Shown here piece by piece: positions 41,754 through 50,817 of a DNA stretch of 64,000 bases. The DNA comes from Microbacterium sp. SA39 (GTDB taxonomy: Bacteria; Actinomycetota; Actinomycetes; Actinomycetales; Microbacteriaceae), in NCBI RefSeq assembly GCF_000967865.1, contig NZ_JXRU01000032.1, positions 167,297 through 231,296 of the forward strand, read 5' to 3'. The position numbers and the translations under genes are program-made. The stretch's first letter is position 1. Every line of letters starts with the position of its first letter. The notes beneath the pieces were generated by a model. It was not told the DNA's origin, did not search any database, and saw only the letters and a list, made by a program, of their open reading frames with translations.

Positions 41754-42812
41754 ATGATTCGGTTCGAGAACGTCACGAAACGTTACCGCGGGACGTCCAA
41801 GCCCGCGCTGTCCGGTGTCGACTTCGAGGTGCAACGCGGAGAGTTCGTCTTTCTCGTCGGCGCCTCGGGTTCCGGCAAATCCTCCTGTCTGCGTCTGATC
41901 CTGCGCGAGGACGTGCCCACGACGGGACGCGTCGCCGTGCTCGGACGCGACCTGCGCTCTCTCGCCAACCGGAAGGTGCCCTATTTCCGGCGCCACATCG
42001 GCTCGGTGTTCCAGGACTTCCGGTTGCTTCCGTCGAAGACCGTCTACCAGAACGTCGCGTTCACGCTGCAGGTGACCGGGTCGTCCCGCGGCTTCATCCA
42101 GCAGGCGGTCCCCGAGGCGCTCGCCCTGGTCGGCCTGGACGGCAAGCAGAAGCGGATGCCGCACGAGCTCTCCGGCGGCGAGCAGCAGCGCGTCGCCATC
42201 GCCCGAGCGCTGGTGAACCGCCCGCAGGTGCTGCTCGCCGACGAGCCGACCGGAAATCTCGACCCCGCGACCTCCGTCGACATCATGCAACTGCTCGCCC
42301 GCATCAACGCCGGCGGCACCACCGTGCTGTGCGCGACGCATGAGGCGGGGTTCGTCGATGCGATGCGGCGCCGCGTCATCGAGCTCAGCGACGGTGAGAT
42401 GGTGCGCGACGAGGTGCACGGCGGATATGGCGACACGTCGAACATCCCCCGGCTCGTGCCGGAGGAGGTGCGCGGCGCCGCAGCGGCGGCCGCGCTCACC
42501 GCCGTGCAGGAGGTGCAGCGGCAGACCGCCGACCTCTCCGTGGTGCGCGCCGCCCTCGCGGAGGAGCTCAGTGCTCAGCGCAGGGCGGCGGCATCCGCCT
42601 TGTCCTCCGCTCCGGAACCCGCGCGTGCACCCGCCGCCCCCGTCGAGAAAGCGGCCGAAGCGCCGCGCGAACCTGTCGAGGAGAGGCCGGTCGCCCCCGG
42701 TCCGCGCACCCACCCGATCGTCCTGCCCCAGGTCGACGTCGCCGAGCTCGGCGTCGCCGATCGCCTCGGCCTGTCCGACGACGACGCCGAGGAAGTGGGC
42801 CCCACCTCATGA
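41754..42812 (+). CDS. ftsE: Cell-division ATP-binding protein FtsE with C-terminal extension
   Basis: The first 225 residues are a standard FtsE: FENVTKRYRGTSKPALSGVD, Walker A GASGSGKSS at residues 36-44, signature LSGGEQQRVAIARALV, and Walker B LLADEPTGNLDP. FtsEX couples ATP hydrolysis at the division site to activation of a cell-wall hydrolase. About 125 residues follow that most FtsE lack: an Ala/Arg/Glu-rich helical stretch and a Pro-rich linker ending DVAELGVADRLGLSDDDAEE. TAGGCT lies nine bases before the ATG. Its stop overlaps ftsX (ATGA). Confidence 0.93.
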   Translation: MIRFENVTKRYRGTSKPALSGVDFEVQRGEFVFLVGASGSGKSSCLRLILREDVPTTGRVAVLGRDLRSLANRKVPYFRRHIGSVFQDFRLLPSKTVYQNVAFTLQVTGSSRGFIQQAVPEALALVGLDGKQKRMPHELSGGEQQRVAIARALVNRPQVLLADEPTGNLDPATSVDIMQLLARINAGGTTVLCATHEAGFVDAMRRRVIELSDGEMVRDEVHGGYGDTSNIPRLVPEEVRGAAAAAALTAVQEVQRQTADLSVVRAALAEELSAQRRAAASALSSAPEPARAPAAPVEKAAEAPREPVEERPVAPGPRTHPIVLPQVDVAELGVADRLGLSDDDAEEVGPTS

Positions 42813-43723
42813 GAATCGGTCTGATCCTGACCGAGGCCCTCGGCGGCCTGCGGCGCAACATCTCGATGGTGATCTCCGTCGTGCTCGTCACGTTCGTCTC
42901 GCTGACGTTCGTCGGCGCGGCGATCCTGATGCAGTCGCAGATCGGCGTCATGCGCGGGTACTGGGCGGAGCGCGCCCAGGTCGCGGTGTACATGTGCTCG
43001 GCCGTCTCCGAGGCCGACACGTGCGTCGACGGCGCGGCGAGCGAGGAGCAGGTCGCCGCCGTGCGCGGACAGCTGGAGGGTGAGGCGCTCTCACCGCTGA
43101 TCAGTTCGATGACCTTCGACAACAGAGAGCAGACCTACGAGAAGCTCGTCGAGCAGCTGGGTGCCGATCAGGCGAGCGTCCTCACCCCCGACCAGGCGTT
43201 CGAGGTCTTCTTCGTCACGATGAAGGACCCGGGGCAGTCGCAGGTCCTCGCCGAGGCGTTCAGCGGGCAGGCGGGGGTGGAGCAGGTTCAGGATCAGCTC
43301 CAGTACCTCGAACCGCTGTTCTCGGCGCTGACCGTCGCGACGTACATCGCGGTCGGCATCGCCGTGCTCATGCTCATCGCCGCGACGCTGCTGATCGGCA
43401 CCACCATCCGACTGTCGGCGTATGCCCGGCGGAAGGAGATCGGCATCATGCGTCTCGTCGGCGCGTCGAACCGGTTCATCCAGACGCCGTTCGTGCTCGA
43501 GGGTGTGTTCGCCGCGTTCCTCGGATCGGCGTTGGCCAGTGCGGCGGTCGTCGCCGGCGTGCACTTCGGCGTGAACGGGTATCTGCGCGGGCGCGTGCCG
43601 TTCATCACGACCTGGATCACGATGGGAGATGCGGCGCTCGTCGTCCCCGTCCTGATCGGGATCGGCGTGATCCTGGCGGCGCTCTCGGCCGGCTTCGCCA
43701 TCCGTCGCTGGCTGCGCACCTGA
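42809..43723 (+). CDS. ftsX: Cell-division membrane protein FtsX
   Basis: The 304-residue permease-like protein has one N-terminal helix and an extracytoplasmic loop with a cysteine pair (VYMCSAVSEADTC). Three C-terminal helices include LSAYARRKEIGIMRLVGASN, then RFIQTPFVLEGVFAAFLGS, the FtsX/MacB core motif. It transmits FtsE activity to an outside hydrolase. It is translationally coupled to ftsE. Confidence 0.95.
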   Translation: MRIGLILTEALGGLRRNISMVISVVLVTFVSLTFVGAAILMQSQIGVMRGYWAERAQVAVYMCSAVSEADTCVDGAASEEQVAAVRGQLEGEALSPLISSMTFDNREQTYEKLVEQLGADQASVLTPDQAFEVFFVTMKDPGQSQVLAEAFSGQAGVEQVQDQLQYLEPLFSALTVATYIAVGIAVLMLIAATLLIGTTIRLSAYARRKEIGIMRLVGASNRFIQTPFVLEGVFAAFLGSALASAAVVAGVHFGVNGYLRGRVPFITTWITMGDAALVVPVLIGIGVILAALSAGFAIRRWLRT

Positions 43724-43780
43724 TCCCGCCCGCGCCTGATGTAGGCTGATGGGCTGGCTACGACAGAGAGCGGGAGCATC

Positions 43781-44257
43781 ATGCCCAGGGAACGCGGGGA
43801 GAAGGTCGTCGCGACCAATCGTCGCGCACGTCACGACTACAGCATCGAGAAGTCGTACGAGGCGGGAATGGTGCTGACCGGCACCGAGGTCAAGTCGCTG
43901 CGTCAGGGGCGCGCCAACCTCAGCGACGGCTACGCGTTCGTGAAGGGCAACGAGGTGTTCCTCGACTCGGTGCACATCCCTGAATACTCCCAGGGCCACT
44001 GGACGAACCACTCCGCCAAGCGCATCCGCAAACTGCTGCTGCACCGCGCAGAGATCGAGAAGATCGCGCACGCCGTGTCCGCCGGCGGCTACACGCTGAT
44101 CCCGCTCAAGCTCTACTTCTCCGACGGACGTGCCAAGGTCGAGATCGCCCTCGCGAAGGGAAAGCGCGAGTTCGACAAGCGGCAGACCCTGCGCGAGCGC
44201 CAGGACACCCGCGAGGCCGACCGGGCCATGCGGCTGCGGAACCGCGTCGGGGAGTAG
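43781..44257 (+). CDS. smpB: SsrA-binding protein SmpB
   Basis: The 158-residue protein binds tmRNA for rescue of stalled ribosomes. The motifs VATNRRARHDYSIEKSYEAG, GTEVKSLRQGRANLSDGYAF and LIPLKLYFSDGRAKVEIALA, then KGKREFDKR are diagnostic, with the basic C-terminal tail (RADRAMRLRNR region) intact. It follows ftsX by 57 bases with a GGGAG site. I did not find ssrA in the window. Confidence 0.97.
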   Translation: MPRERGEKVVATNRRARHDYSIEKSYEAGMVLTGTEVKSLRQGRANLSDGYAFVKGNEVFLDSVHIPEYSQGHWTNHSAKRIRKLLLHRAEIEKIAHAVSAGGYTLIPLKLYFSDGRAKVEIALAKGKREFDKRQTLRERQDTREADRAMRLRNRVGE

Positions 44258-44280
44258 TCCGCCGGTCGGCTCCTCGCGCG

Positions 44281-46149
44281 TCAGACGCTCGGCGTGAAGC
44301 CGAACACCCGTCCGAGGAACGCGAGTTCCCGCTCCAGTGCGTTGACGATCGTGGTGCCGCTGCGGAAGCCGTGCCCCTCGCCGGGGTAGACGACGTATTC
44401 ATGGTCGACGCCGTTGGCGGCCAGCGCGTCGCGGATGGCCTCCGACTGCGACGGCGGGACCACCCGGTCGTCCGCGCCCTGCATGAGCAGCACGGGCACG
44501 TCGATGCGACCGGCGTGCGAGAGCGGCGAGCGTTCGATGTAGAGGTCTTCAGCGTCGGGCAGCGGCCCGACGAGTCCCTCGATGTAATGCTCCTCGAAGC
44601 CGTGCGAGTGCTCGGCGAGCATCCGGAGGTCTGCCACGCCGTAACGGCTGATGCCTGCTGCGAACGTTCCGCCGCGGACCAACGCTGAGAGCACGGTCCA
44701 GCCGCCGGCCGAGCTGCCGCGGATCGCGATGCGGGCGGGATCGGCGAGTCCGGCATCCGCCAACCCGCGCGCGGCCGCGATCACGTCGTCGACGTCCACG
44801 ACTCCCCACTGTCCGTGGAGGCGGTCGCGGTAGGCGCGACCGTACCCGGTGGAGCCGCCGTAGTTCACGTCGAGCACCCCGATGCCGCGGCTCGTGTAGA
44901 ACGCGATCGCGGCGGATGCGGCACCCGTGACGTGCGCGGTCGGGCCTCCGTGGACGAAGACGACGTACGGCGGCAGTGCCCCGAGGGGCGCCGCGGCTCC
45001 GGGATTCGCCGGCGGATAGTCGAAGGCGCGCACCTCGCCTTGAGCGCCCTCAACGCGGATCGGGGATGCCGGCGGCATCCAGTCGCCGTCGACCGGCTCT
45101 CCGCCCGCGACGGCGACGACCTCGTCGGTGTCGAGATCGATGCACCACACGCCCGGGGTCATGGTCGAGCTGTTCCCGGAGAGCAGCACCCGCGAGCCGT
45201 CCACGTCGTCGACGCTCACGTGCCCGTCGCAGGGGACCGCGAGGGTGCGTTCGGTGCCGTCCGCGGTGATCTCGACGACCTCGTCGCGACCGTTCGTGCG
45301 CACCGCGACGATGCGCCCGTCGGGGAGTGGCTGATACCAGCGATTGCCGAGCACCCAGAGGCCGTAGCCGGTGTCGGCATCCGTCGAGGTGATCGGCTGT
45401 GCCTCGCCCTGGAGCGTCACCGGATCGAGGTGCAGGCGCTGCAGCTGCCAGCGTCCGTCCGGATCGTCGGCGAAGACCAGCTCATGGTCACCGACCCATT
45501 CGGGTTGGAGAGCGGATCGGGTGCGGATGAGTGCGCCGCCGCCCGCGCCCGTCGTGCGGGCGATCAACAGAGACGCGCTCTCCCACGGCATCTCGGTGCC
45601 GCTCCACTCGACCCACGCGATCCGCGTGCCGTCCGGGGAGAGGGAAGGATGCGCGACGAATGTGGCTCCCTCCTTGCGGATGAGGATGGCGGACGGATCC
45701 TCGGCAGCGGAGCCGTCGACGGGGATCTCCACGATCGCGCGGAGGGAGGGCTCGACGCGGGTGTCTTCCCGGACGGCGAGCAGACGTCCGTGCTGAAGTC
45801 GCAGGCCACCGTGAGCGGGCCCGGGCGGCGTCAGCGGAACCGGGTCCGCACCGGGGGCGAGCCGGTGCACGCGCTGATCTCCCGCGTCGACGAAGTACAG
45901 CGTGCCGTCGGCATCCGCGGTCCAGGATCCGCCACCGTACTCGTGCACGCGCGAGCGGGCGCTCCAGGGAGCCGGGAGCACCTCGGCGCCGGTGGAGCTC
46001 CGCACCGTCATGCGCCCGCCCTCGGCCGGAACAGACTCGCCCCACCAGATCTCGGTGCCCACGAATCTCGCGCCGTCGATGCGCGGTGCGGATGCCGCGA
46101 CCGACGCGGCGGAGAAGGGGGAGGGCCAGGAACCGTACGGTGACGACAT
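44281..46149 (-). CDS. S9 family serine peptidase (prolyl oligopeptidase-like)
   Basis: The 622-residue cytoplasmic enzyme has an N-terminal beta-propeller (residues about 20-370, repeats such as SPDGTRIAWVEW) and an alpha/beta-hydrolase C-terminal domain. The nucleophile is in IRGSSAGGWTVL, the acid in LMQGADDRVVPPSQ and the histidine in YPGEGHGF, a complete triad. It probably cleaves short peptides (acyl-aminoacyl or dipeptidyl type). No signal peptide is visible. TAGGCT lies six bases before the ATG. Confidence 0.9.
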   Translation of the reverse strand: MSSPYGSWPSPFSAASVAASAPRIDGARFVGTEIWWGESVPAEGGRMTVRSSTGAEVLPAPWSARSRVHEYGGGSWTADADGTLYFVDAGDQRVHRLAPGADPVPLTPPGPAHGGLRLQHGRLLAVREDTRVEPSLRAIVEIPVDGSAAEDPSAILIRKEGATFVAHPSLSPDGTRIAWVEWSGTEMPWESASLLIARTTGAGGGALIRTRSALQPEWVGDHELVFADDPDGRWQLQRLHLDPVTLQGEAQPITSTDADTGYGLWVLGNRWYQPLPDGRIVAVRTNGRDEVVEITADGTERTLAVPCDGHVSVDDVDGSRVLLSGNSSTMTPGVWCIDLDTDEVVAVAGGEPVDGDWMPPASPIRVEGAQGEVRAFDYPPANPGAAAPLGALPPYVVFVHGGPTAHVTGAASAAIAFYTSRGIGVLDVNYGGSTGYGRAYRDRLHGQWGVVDVDDVIAAARGLADAGLADPARIAIRGSSAGGWTVLSALVRGGTFAAGISRYGVADLRMLAEHSHGFEEHYIEGLVGPLPDAEDLYIERSPLSHAGRIDVPVLLMQGADDRVVPPSQSEAIRDALAANGVDHEYVVYPGEGHGFRSGTTIVNALERELAFLGRVFGFTPSV

Positions 46150-46193
46150 GCTTCGAGCCTAGGCGCGAGCCGACATACGGCGTCACAGAGGTG

Positions 46194-46337
46194 CGGGCTC
46201 GGGGCGGGGTGTTCTAGGTTTCTGGAAACGCCCGGTTCGCCCCGGACGTGGAGCGACAGCCGAGCCCGGCACCCGCCCGCGAATGATGCCCACTGCGTCG
46301 TGCGCGGCCCCCGGCCCGCCCTGTCCCCAGGAGAGAG
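46194..46337 (+). promoter_or_regulatory. Structured leader/promoter region upstream of metF-metE
   Basis: CGGGCTCGG (46194-46202) is perfectly complementary to CCGAGCCCG (46260-46268). Inside this span lie GTTTC-tg-GAAAC (46218-46229) and a possible -10, TAGGTT. The untranslated stretch ends in AGGAGAG before the metF ATG. Methionine genes are often controlled by SAM or cobalamin riboswitches in actinobacteria. I could not convincingly match either consensus, so the class is unassigned. Confidence 0.4.
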
Positions 46338-47285
46338 ATGTCTTCCGAGACTGAGACTTCCGGCACCCCTCGAGTGCCGTTCTCCTTCGAGCTCTACCCT
46401 CCGCGTTCGGAGTCGAGCGAGGAGGCGCTGCACGAGACCGTCCGCCGTCTCGCGGCCGTGGGCCCCGAGTTCCTCTCGGTCACCTACGGCGCCGGTGGCT
46501 CGACCGGAGGCCGCTCCCTCGACGTGCTGCGCTTCATCCGCGAGCACACCGACGTCGAACCGCTCGCGCACCTCACCTGCGTCGGGAACACGTATGCCGG
46601 AGCGGCCGCGCTCATCCGCGAGTTCCTCGATGCCGGCATCCTCAGCTTCCTCGCCCTGCGCGGCGATCCGCCGCAGGGTCATGACGAGCCGTTCCTCGGC
46701 GACCTGGAGAGCGCGGCACAACTCGTGCAGCTCATCGACCGGGCGCAGGCCGAGCGAGCTCCCTACGAGGAGTCTCCGGTTCCCGGGTTCCCGGGAGCGG
46801 CGCGGGTGTCGCCGCGTCGGAAGGTGAACATCGCGGTCGCCGCGTTCCCCAAGGGGCACCCGCGGGCGACGCACCGCACACAGGACGTCGAGGCGCTGCT
46901 CGCGAAGCAGGCGGCCGGTGCGACGTTCGCGATCACGCAGCTCTTCTTCCATCAGGACGACTACCTCGCTTTCGTCGAGCGCGCTCGAGCCGCGGGTGTC
47001 ACGATCCCGATCCTGCCCGGCATCATGCCGATCACCTCGCCCGCCCGCCTCGCCCGCGTGCTCGAACTCACCGGAGAAGACCTCCCGAGCGAGCTCTCGA
47101 TCGCCCTCGAGGTCGAACCGACCGCCGAGGGACGCCGGGAGATCGGCATCGAGTGGGCCGCCCGTCTCACCCGCGAGGTCGTCGCCGGCGGAGCCCCCGG
47201 GGTGCACCTGTACGCGTTCAACCAGCACGACACCGTCCTCACCGTCCTCGCCGAGGCAGGGATCCTCCCCGCTCTGCGCCGCTAG
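46338..47285 (+). CDS. metF: 5,10-methylenetetrahydrofolate reductase
   Basis: The 315-residue FAD enzyme reduces methylenetetrahydrofolate to 5-methyltetrahydrofolate, the methyl donor for MetE. Visible are FSFELYPPRSESSEEAL, LSVTYGAGGSTGGRSLDVL, AHLTCVGNT, LALRGDPPQG and ITQLFFHQDDY, followed by ILPGIMPITS. AGGAGAG precedes the ATG. metE follows 50 bases downstream, so the two form a methionine operon. Confidence 0.95.
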   Translation: MSSETETSGTPRVPFSFELYPPRSESSEEALHETVRRLAAVGPEFLSVTYGAGGSTGGRSLDVLRFIREHTDVEPLAHLTCVGNTYAGAAALIREFLDAGILSFLALRGDPPQGHDEPFLGDLESAAQLVQLIDRAQAERAPYEESPVPGFPGAARVSPRRKVNIAVAAFPKGHPRATHRTQDVEALLAKQAAGATFAITQLFFHQDDYLAFVERARAAGVTIPILPGIMPITSPARLARVLELTGEDLPSELSIALEVEPTAEGRREIGIEWAARLTREVVAGGAPGVHLYAFNQHDTVLTVLAEAGILPALRR

Positions 47286-47335
47286 AAGCCCGCTGACCAG
47301 ACCTGGTCGACCAGACCCCGCCGAAAGGAAAGATC

Positions 47336-49645
47336 ATGACCGCATTCCCCGAGGGCACGATTCTCGGTTACCCCCGCATCGGCCGCCGCCGCGAGCTGAA
47401 GAAGGCCGTCGAGGCGTTCTGGGCCGGCCGCATCGACGAGCAACAGCTCGAGCAGACCTCCGCCGAGCTGCGTGCCGCGACCCGCGATCGGCTCGCGGCA
47501 CTGGGCCTCGGCCGCACCGACTCGGCGATCCCGGAGTCGTTCTCCTACTACGACCAGGTGCTCGACGCCGCCGTCGCGGTCGGGGCGATCCCCAGCCGCT
47601 TCGAAGGCCTGCGTTCGGCGGACGGCACCATCGGGCTTCCGGCGTACTTCACCATCGCCCGCGGCGAGGGGGAGCGCGCACCGCTCGAGATGACGAAGTG
47701 GTTCGACTCGAACTACCACTACCTGGTCCCCGAGATCGGCCCGGAGACGGTGTTCTCCCTCTCCAGCGACCGCCTCGTGCGCGAGGTCGCCGAGGGCGTC
47801 GCCGCCGGCTTCGTGACCCGTCCGGTGGTCGTCGGACCGGTGACGCTGCTCGCGCTGGCCAAGGCCTCCGACGACGCGCCTGAGGGCTTCGACCCGCTGT
47901 CCCGTCTGAACGACCTGCTGCCCGTCTACCTGGAACTGCTCTCGAAGCTGAAGTCCGCGGGTGCCGAGTGGGTGCAGCTCGACGAGCCCGCACTCGTCAG
48001 CGAGTCGCTCCCGGCCTCGACGGCACAGCTGGCGGATGCCGCGGCACGGGCCCTTGCTGTTCTTGGTGGCACCGCTGAGCGCCCCTCGATCCTCGTCGCA
48101 GCGCCGTACGCCGACCTGGGCGATGTCTTCCCCGTGCTGGCCGCCGCGCCGATCGAGGCCATCGCCGTCGATCTCGTCCGAGGTGGCATCCCCACTGCGG
48201 CACCCGGCCTCGAGGGCAAGACCCTCGTGGGCGGTGTCGTCGACGGGCACAACATCTGGCGCAGCGACCTCGCCGCGGCCTTCGACAAGCTCGAGGCGCT
48301 GCGCGCTCTGGGAACGCCGGTGGCAGCGGGAACATCGACGTCGCTGCTGCACGTGCCCCACGACGTGGCGGACGAGTCGCTGCTCGACCCGAGTCTGGTG
48401 TCGTGGCTCGCCTTCGCCGACCAGAAGGTCGAGCAGGTGGGCATCCTCGCGCGCGGCCTCGCCGAGGGGCGCGCGGCGATCGTGGACGAACTGGATGCCG
48501 CGTCCGCAGCCTTGGCGGATCGACTGGCCGCCCCCGGCGTCCGCGACGGCGCCGTGCGTCGTCGTGAGCTCGCCGACGCCGACTTCTCCCGTGTCTCCTA
48601 CGAGGAGCGCGAGACGGCGCAGGAAGCCCTCGGGCTGCCCGCACTCCCGCTCACGACCATCGGGTCGTTCCCGCAGACCGGCGACATCCGCCGTGCTCGT
48701 GCACGGTTCACCCGGGGCGAGATCCCCGCGGAGGACTACGAGGACTTCCTGCGCCGCGAGGTCGCCGGCGTCGTCTCGCTGCAGGAGGAGCTCGGCCTCG
48801 ACGTGCTCGTGCACGGCGAACCGGAGCGCAACGACATGGTGCAGTACTTCGCCGAGAACCTCGACGGCTTCGCGGTGACCGAGAACGGCTGGGTGCAGTC
48901 CTACGGCTCGCGCGCCACGCGTCCCTCGATCCTGTGGGGCGACGTGTCTCGTCCGGCCCCGATCACGGTCGGCTGGTCGAGCTTCGCGCAGTCGCTCACG
49001 ACCAAGCACATGAAGGGGATGCTGACCGGGCCCGTGACGATCCTCGCGTGGTCGTTCGTGCGTGACGATCAGCCGCTGGGGGAGACCGCGAACCAGGTCG
49101 CGCTCGCGCTCCGCGAGGAGATCGAGGATCTCGAGGCTGCGGGCATCGCGATCATCCAGGTCGACGAGCCGGCGCTGCGCGAGCTGCTGCCGCTCAAGAA
49201 GGCCGACCAGCCCGCGTACCTCGACTGGTCGGTGGCATCCTTCCGTCTCGCCACCGGCGGTGCCGCGGCGGGCACGCAGGTGCACACGCACCTGTGTTAC
49301 TCGGAGTTCGGCGTCGTGATCGACGCGATCCGGGCGCTTGACGCCGACGTGACCTCCATCGAGGCCGCGCGCAGCCGCATGGAGGTCGTGGCCGACATCG
49401 CGGAGGTCGGCTTCGGCCACGGGATCGGCCCGGGCGTCTACGACATCCACTCGCCGCGCGTTCCCACCGTCGACGAGGTCGAGTCGCTGCTGCGTCGCGC
49501 CGTCGAGGAGATCCCCACCCGTCAGCTCTGGGTGAACCCCGACTGCGGGCTCAAGACCCGTGGATACGACGAGACCACGGCCTCGCTGCGCAACATCGTG
49601 GAGGCCACCCGCCGAGTCCGTGAGGACATCAGCGTCGGCGTCTGA
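47336..49645 (+). CDS. metE: Cobalamin-independent methionine synthase
   Basis: The 769-residue two-barrel enzyme transfers methyl from 5-methyltetrahydrofolate polyglutamate to homocysteine. The N-terminal barrel begins ILGYPRIGRRRELKKAVEAF. The catalytic C-terminal half has TTIGSFPQTGDIRRARARF, VHGEPERNDMVQYFAE, GWVQSYGSRATRP, IIQVDEPALRE, HTHLCYSEF (zinc His and Cys) and NPDCGLKTRGY (third zinc cysteine). AGGAAAGATC precedes the ATG. Pairing with metF gives a complete B12-free route. Confidence 0.97.
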   Translation: MTAFPEGTILGYPRIGRRRELKKAVEAFWAGRIDEQQLEQTSAELRAATRDRLAALGLGRTDSAIPESFSYYDQVLDAAVAVGAIPSRFEGLRSADGTIGLPAYFTIARGEGERAPLEMTKWFDSNYHYLVPEIGPETVFSLSSDRLVREVAEGVAAGFVTRPVVVGPVTLLALAKASDDAPEGFDPLSRLNDLLPVYLELLSKLKSAGAEWVQLDEPALVSESLPASTAQLADAAARALAVLGGTAERPSILVAAPYADLGDVFPVLAAAPIEAIAVDLVRGGIPTAAPGLEGKTLVGGVVDGHNIWRSDLAAAFDKLEALRALGTPVAAGTSTSLLHVPHDVADESLLDPSLVSWLAFADQKVEQVGILARGLAEGRAAIVDELDAASAALADRLAAPGVRDGAVRRRELADADFSRVSYEERETAQEALGLPALPLTTIGSFPQTGDIRRARARFTRGEIPAEDYEDFLRREVAGVVSLQEELGLDVLVHGEPERNDMVQYFAENLDGFAVTENGWVQSYGSRATRPSILWGDVSRPAPITVGWSSFAQSLTTKHMKGMLTGPVTILAWSFVRDDQPLGETANQVALALREEIEDLEAAGIAIIQVDEPALRELLPLKKADQPAYLDWSVASFRLATGGAAAGTQVHTHLCYSEFGVVIDAIRALDADVTSIEAARSRMEVVADIAEVGFGHGIGPGVYDIHSPRVPTVDEVESLLRRAVEEIPTRQLWVNPDCGLKTRGYDETTASLRNIVEATRRVREDISVGV

Positions 49646-49669
49646 CTCGCAGCTTTCGCGGCCATCGGC

Positions 49670-49710
49670 AACTTCTGCGGCCCGACGCGTCTGATCGGGC
49701 CGCAGAAGTT
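49670..49710 (+). terminator. Long perfect hairpin after metE
   Basis: AACTTCTGCGGCCCGA (49670-49685) and TCGGGCCGCAGAAGTT (49695-49710) form a perfect 16-base-pair stem with a nine-base loop, 24 bases past the metE stop. It lacks a T-run, so it may be a terminator or an mRNA 3' stabiliser. Confidence 0.65.
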
Positions 49711-49777
49711 CGGATCGTCCGCAGAACGTGAGGCGCCCCACGGACTCTCGGATGCCGCGCGCCTGCTGCGCGGCGAG

Positions 49778-49812
49778 AAAGCCGCCCTCCTGAATCTTCG
49801 GAGGGCGGCTTT
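49778..49812. terminator. Bidirectional intrinsic terminator between metE and lexA
   Basis: AAAGCCGCCCTCC (49778-49790) pairs with GGAGGGCGGCTTT (49800-49812) around a nine-base loop and is followed by a T on the plus strand. The A and T flanks make it work for both convergent genes. Confidence 0.88.
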
Positions 49813-49844
49813 TCGCGTGTGTCGGCGGATGCCGGAACGGCAGG

Positions 49845-50531
49845 TCAGACGGCGCGGAGCACCGCCACGACCTTGCCGAGGACCGTGGCCTCGTCACCGA
49901 GGATGGGTTCGAAGGCGGAGTTGCGGGGGAGCAGCCAGGTGTGCCCGTCGCGGCGGCGGAAGGTCTTCACGGTCGCCTCGTCGTCGAGCATCGCGGCGAC
50001 GATCTCGCCGTTCTCCGCGCTGTTCTGCGAGCGGATGACCACCCAGTCGCCGTCGCAGATGGCCGCGTCGATCATCGACTCGCCGGAGACCTTGAGCATG
50101 AACAGGTCGCCCTTGCCGACCAGCTGGCGGGGAAGGGGGAAGATCTCCTCGACCTGCTGCTCGGCGGTGATCGGCACTCCGGCGGCGATGCGACCGACGA
50201 GCGGGACGAGGGCGGCGTCGCCCACGGGAGTCGCCACATCCGCCGGGTTCTCGCCGCTTGTGCCGGGGAGGTCGATGAGGACCTCCATCGCACGGGTCTT
50301 GCCGGGGTCGCGTCGCAGGTATCCGCTCAGCTCGAGCTGCCCGAGCTGGTGGGTGACGCTGGAGAGGGACTTGAGCCCGACCGCGTCGCCGATCTCCCGC
50401 ATGCTCGGCGGGTAGCCGTGATGGGCGATGGAGATCTGGATGACCTCGAGGATCGCCATCTGCTTCGGGCTGAGGCTCTTCCGACGGCGCGTCCGAGGGG
50501 CCTCCTGCTCCGGGGCTGAGTTCTCGCTCAT
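49845..50531 (-). CDS. lexA: SOS repressor LexA
   Basis: The 228-residue repressor has an N-terminal winged helix ([40 protein letters not shown]) and a C-terminal S24 peptidase domain. The self-cleavage bond is A117-G118 in VGRIAAGVP. The catalytic dyad is Ser152 in KVSGESMID and Lys189 in EATVKTF. RecA filaments stimulate its cleavage after DNA damage. GAAGGAG precedes the ATG. A LexA-box-like site lies upstream, consistent with autoregulation. Confidence 0.97.
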   Translation of the reverse strand: MSENSAPEQEAPRTRRRKSLSPKQMAILEVIQISIAHHGYPPSMREIGDAVGLKSLSSVTHQLGQLELSGYLRRDPGKTRAMEVLIDLPGTSGENPADVATPVGDAALVPLVGRIAAGVPITAEQQVEEIFPLPRQLVGKGDLFMLKVSGESMIDAAICDGDWVVIRSQNSAENGEIVAAMLDDEATVKTFRRRDGHTWLLPRNSAFEPILGDEATVLGKVVAVLRAV

Positions 50532-50629
50532 GGTGCTCCTTCAGTACGCGACCCGACGCTCCTCTTCGAATGTCGGAGGTCCGTGGTGGGGTGTTCCTAT
50601 CGAAACCGTATCCGAGTATCGGGCTGATC

Positions 50630-50645
50630 TGGAATATCTGTTCGA
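50630..50645. promoter_or_regulatory. LexA box (SOS box) between lexA and the LysM gene
   Basis: TGGAATATCTGTTCGA matches the actinobacterial SOS consensus TCGAAC-N4-GTTCGA at 10 of 12 specified positions. It lies in the 286-base divergent region. A weaker match, CGGAACGTAGCTTCGC, is at 50715-50730. Also visible are the perfect palindromes CGAAGATATCTTCG (50703-50716) and TTCGA-ac-TCGAA (50695-50706). Confidence 0.65.
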
Positions 50646-50817
50646 GCGTGTCGGAGGATTCGCGGGTCCGATTTCGAAGAACAGTTGACAGATGTTCGAA
50701 CTCGAAGATATCTTCGGAACGTAGCTTCGCATTCACGGCTCCCGGCCGAGGCGCGAATGCGAACGCTACGCCAACTTCTCCGCCGATCACTCGACGGAAC
50801 AGGGTAAGGAGCCCGAC

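Noticed and set aside
44258..44280. tmRNA (ssrA) next to smpB
   Set aside because: Only 23 bases separate smpB from the convergent peptidase gene, and I saw no tmRNA acceptor ends or tag sequence in the flanking kilobases.
46150..46337. Cobalamin riboswitch before metF-metE
   Set aside because: The region is shorter than a cobalamin aptamer, and I see no B12 box; only an isolated CCCACTG is reminiscent of it.
47282..49897. 871-codon minus-strand open frame over metE
   Set aside because: It covers metE on the opposite strand, has no conserved motif, and reflects third-position GC bias.
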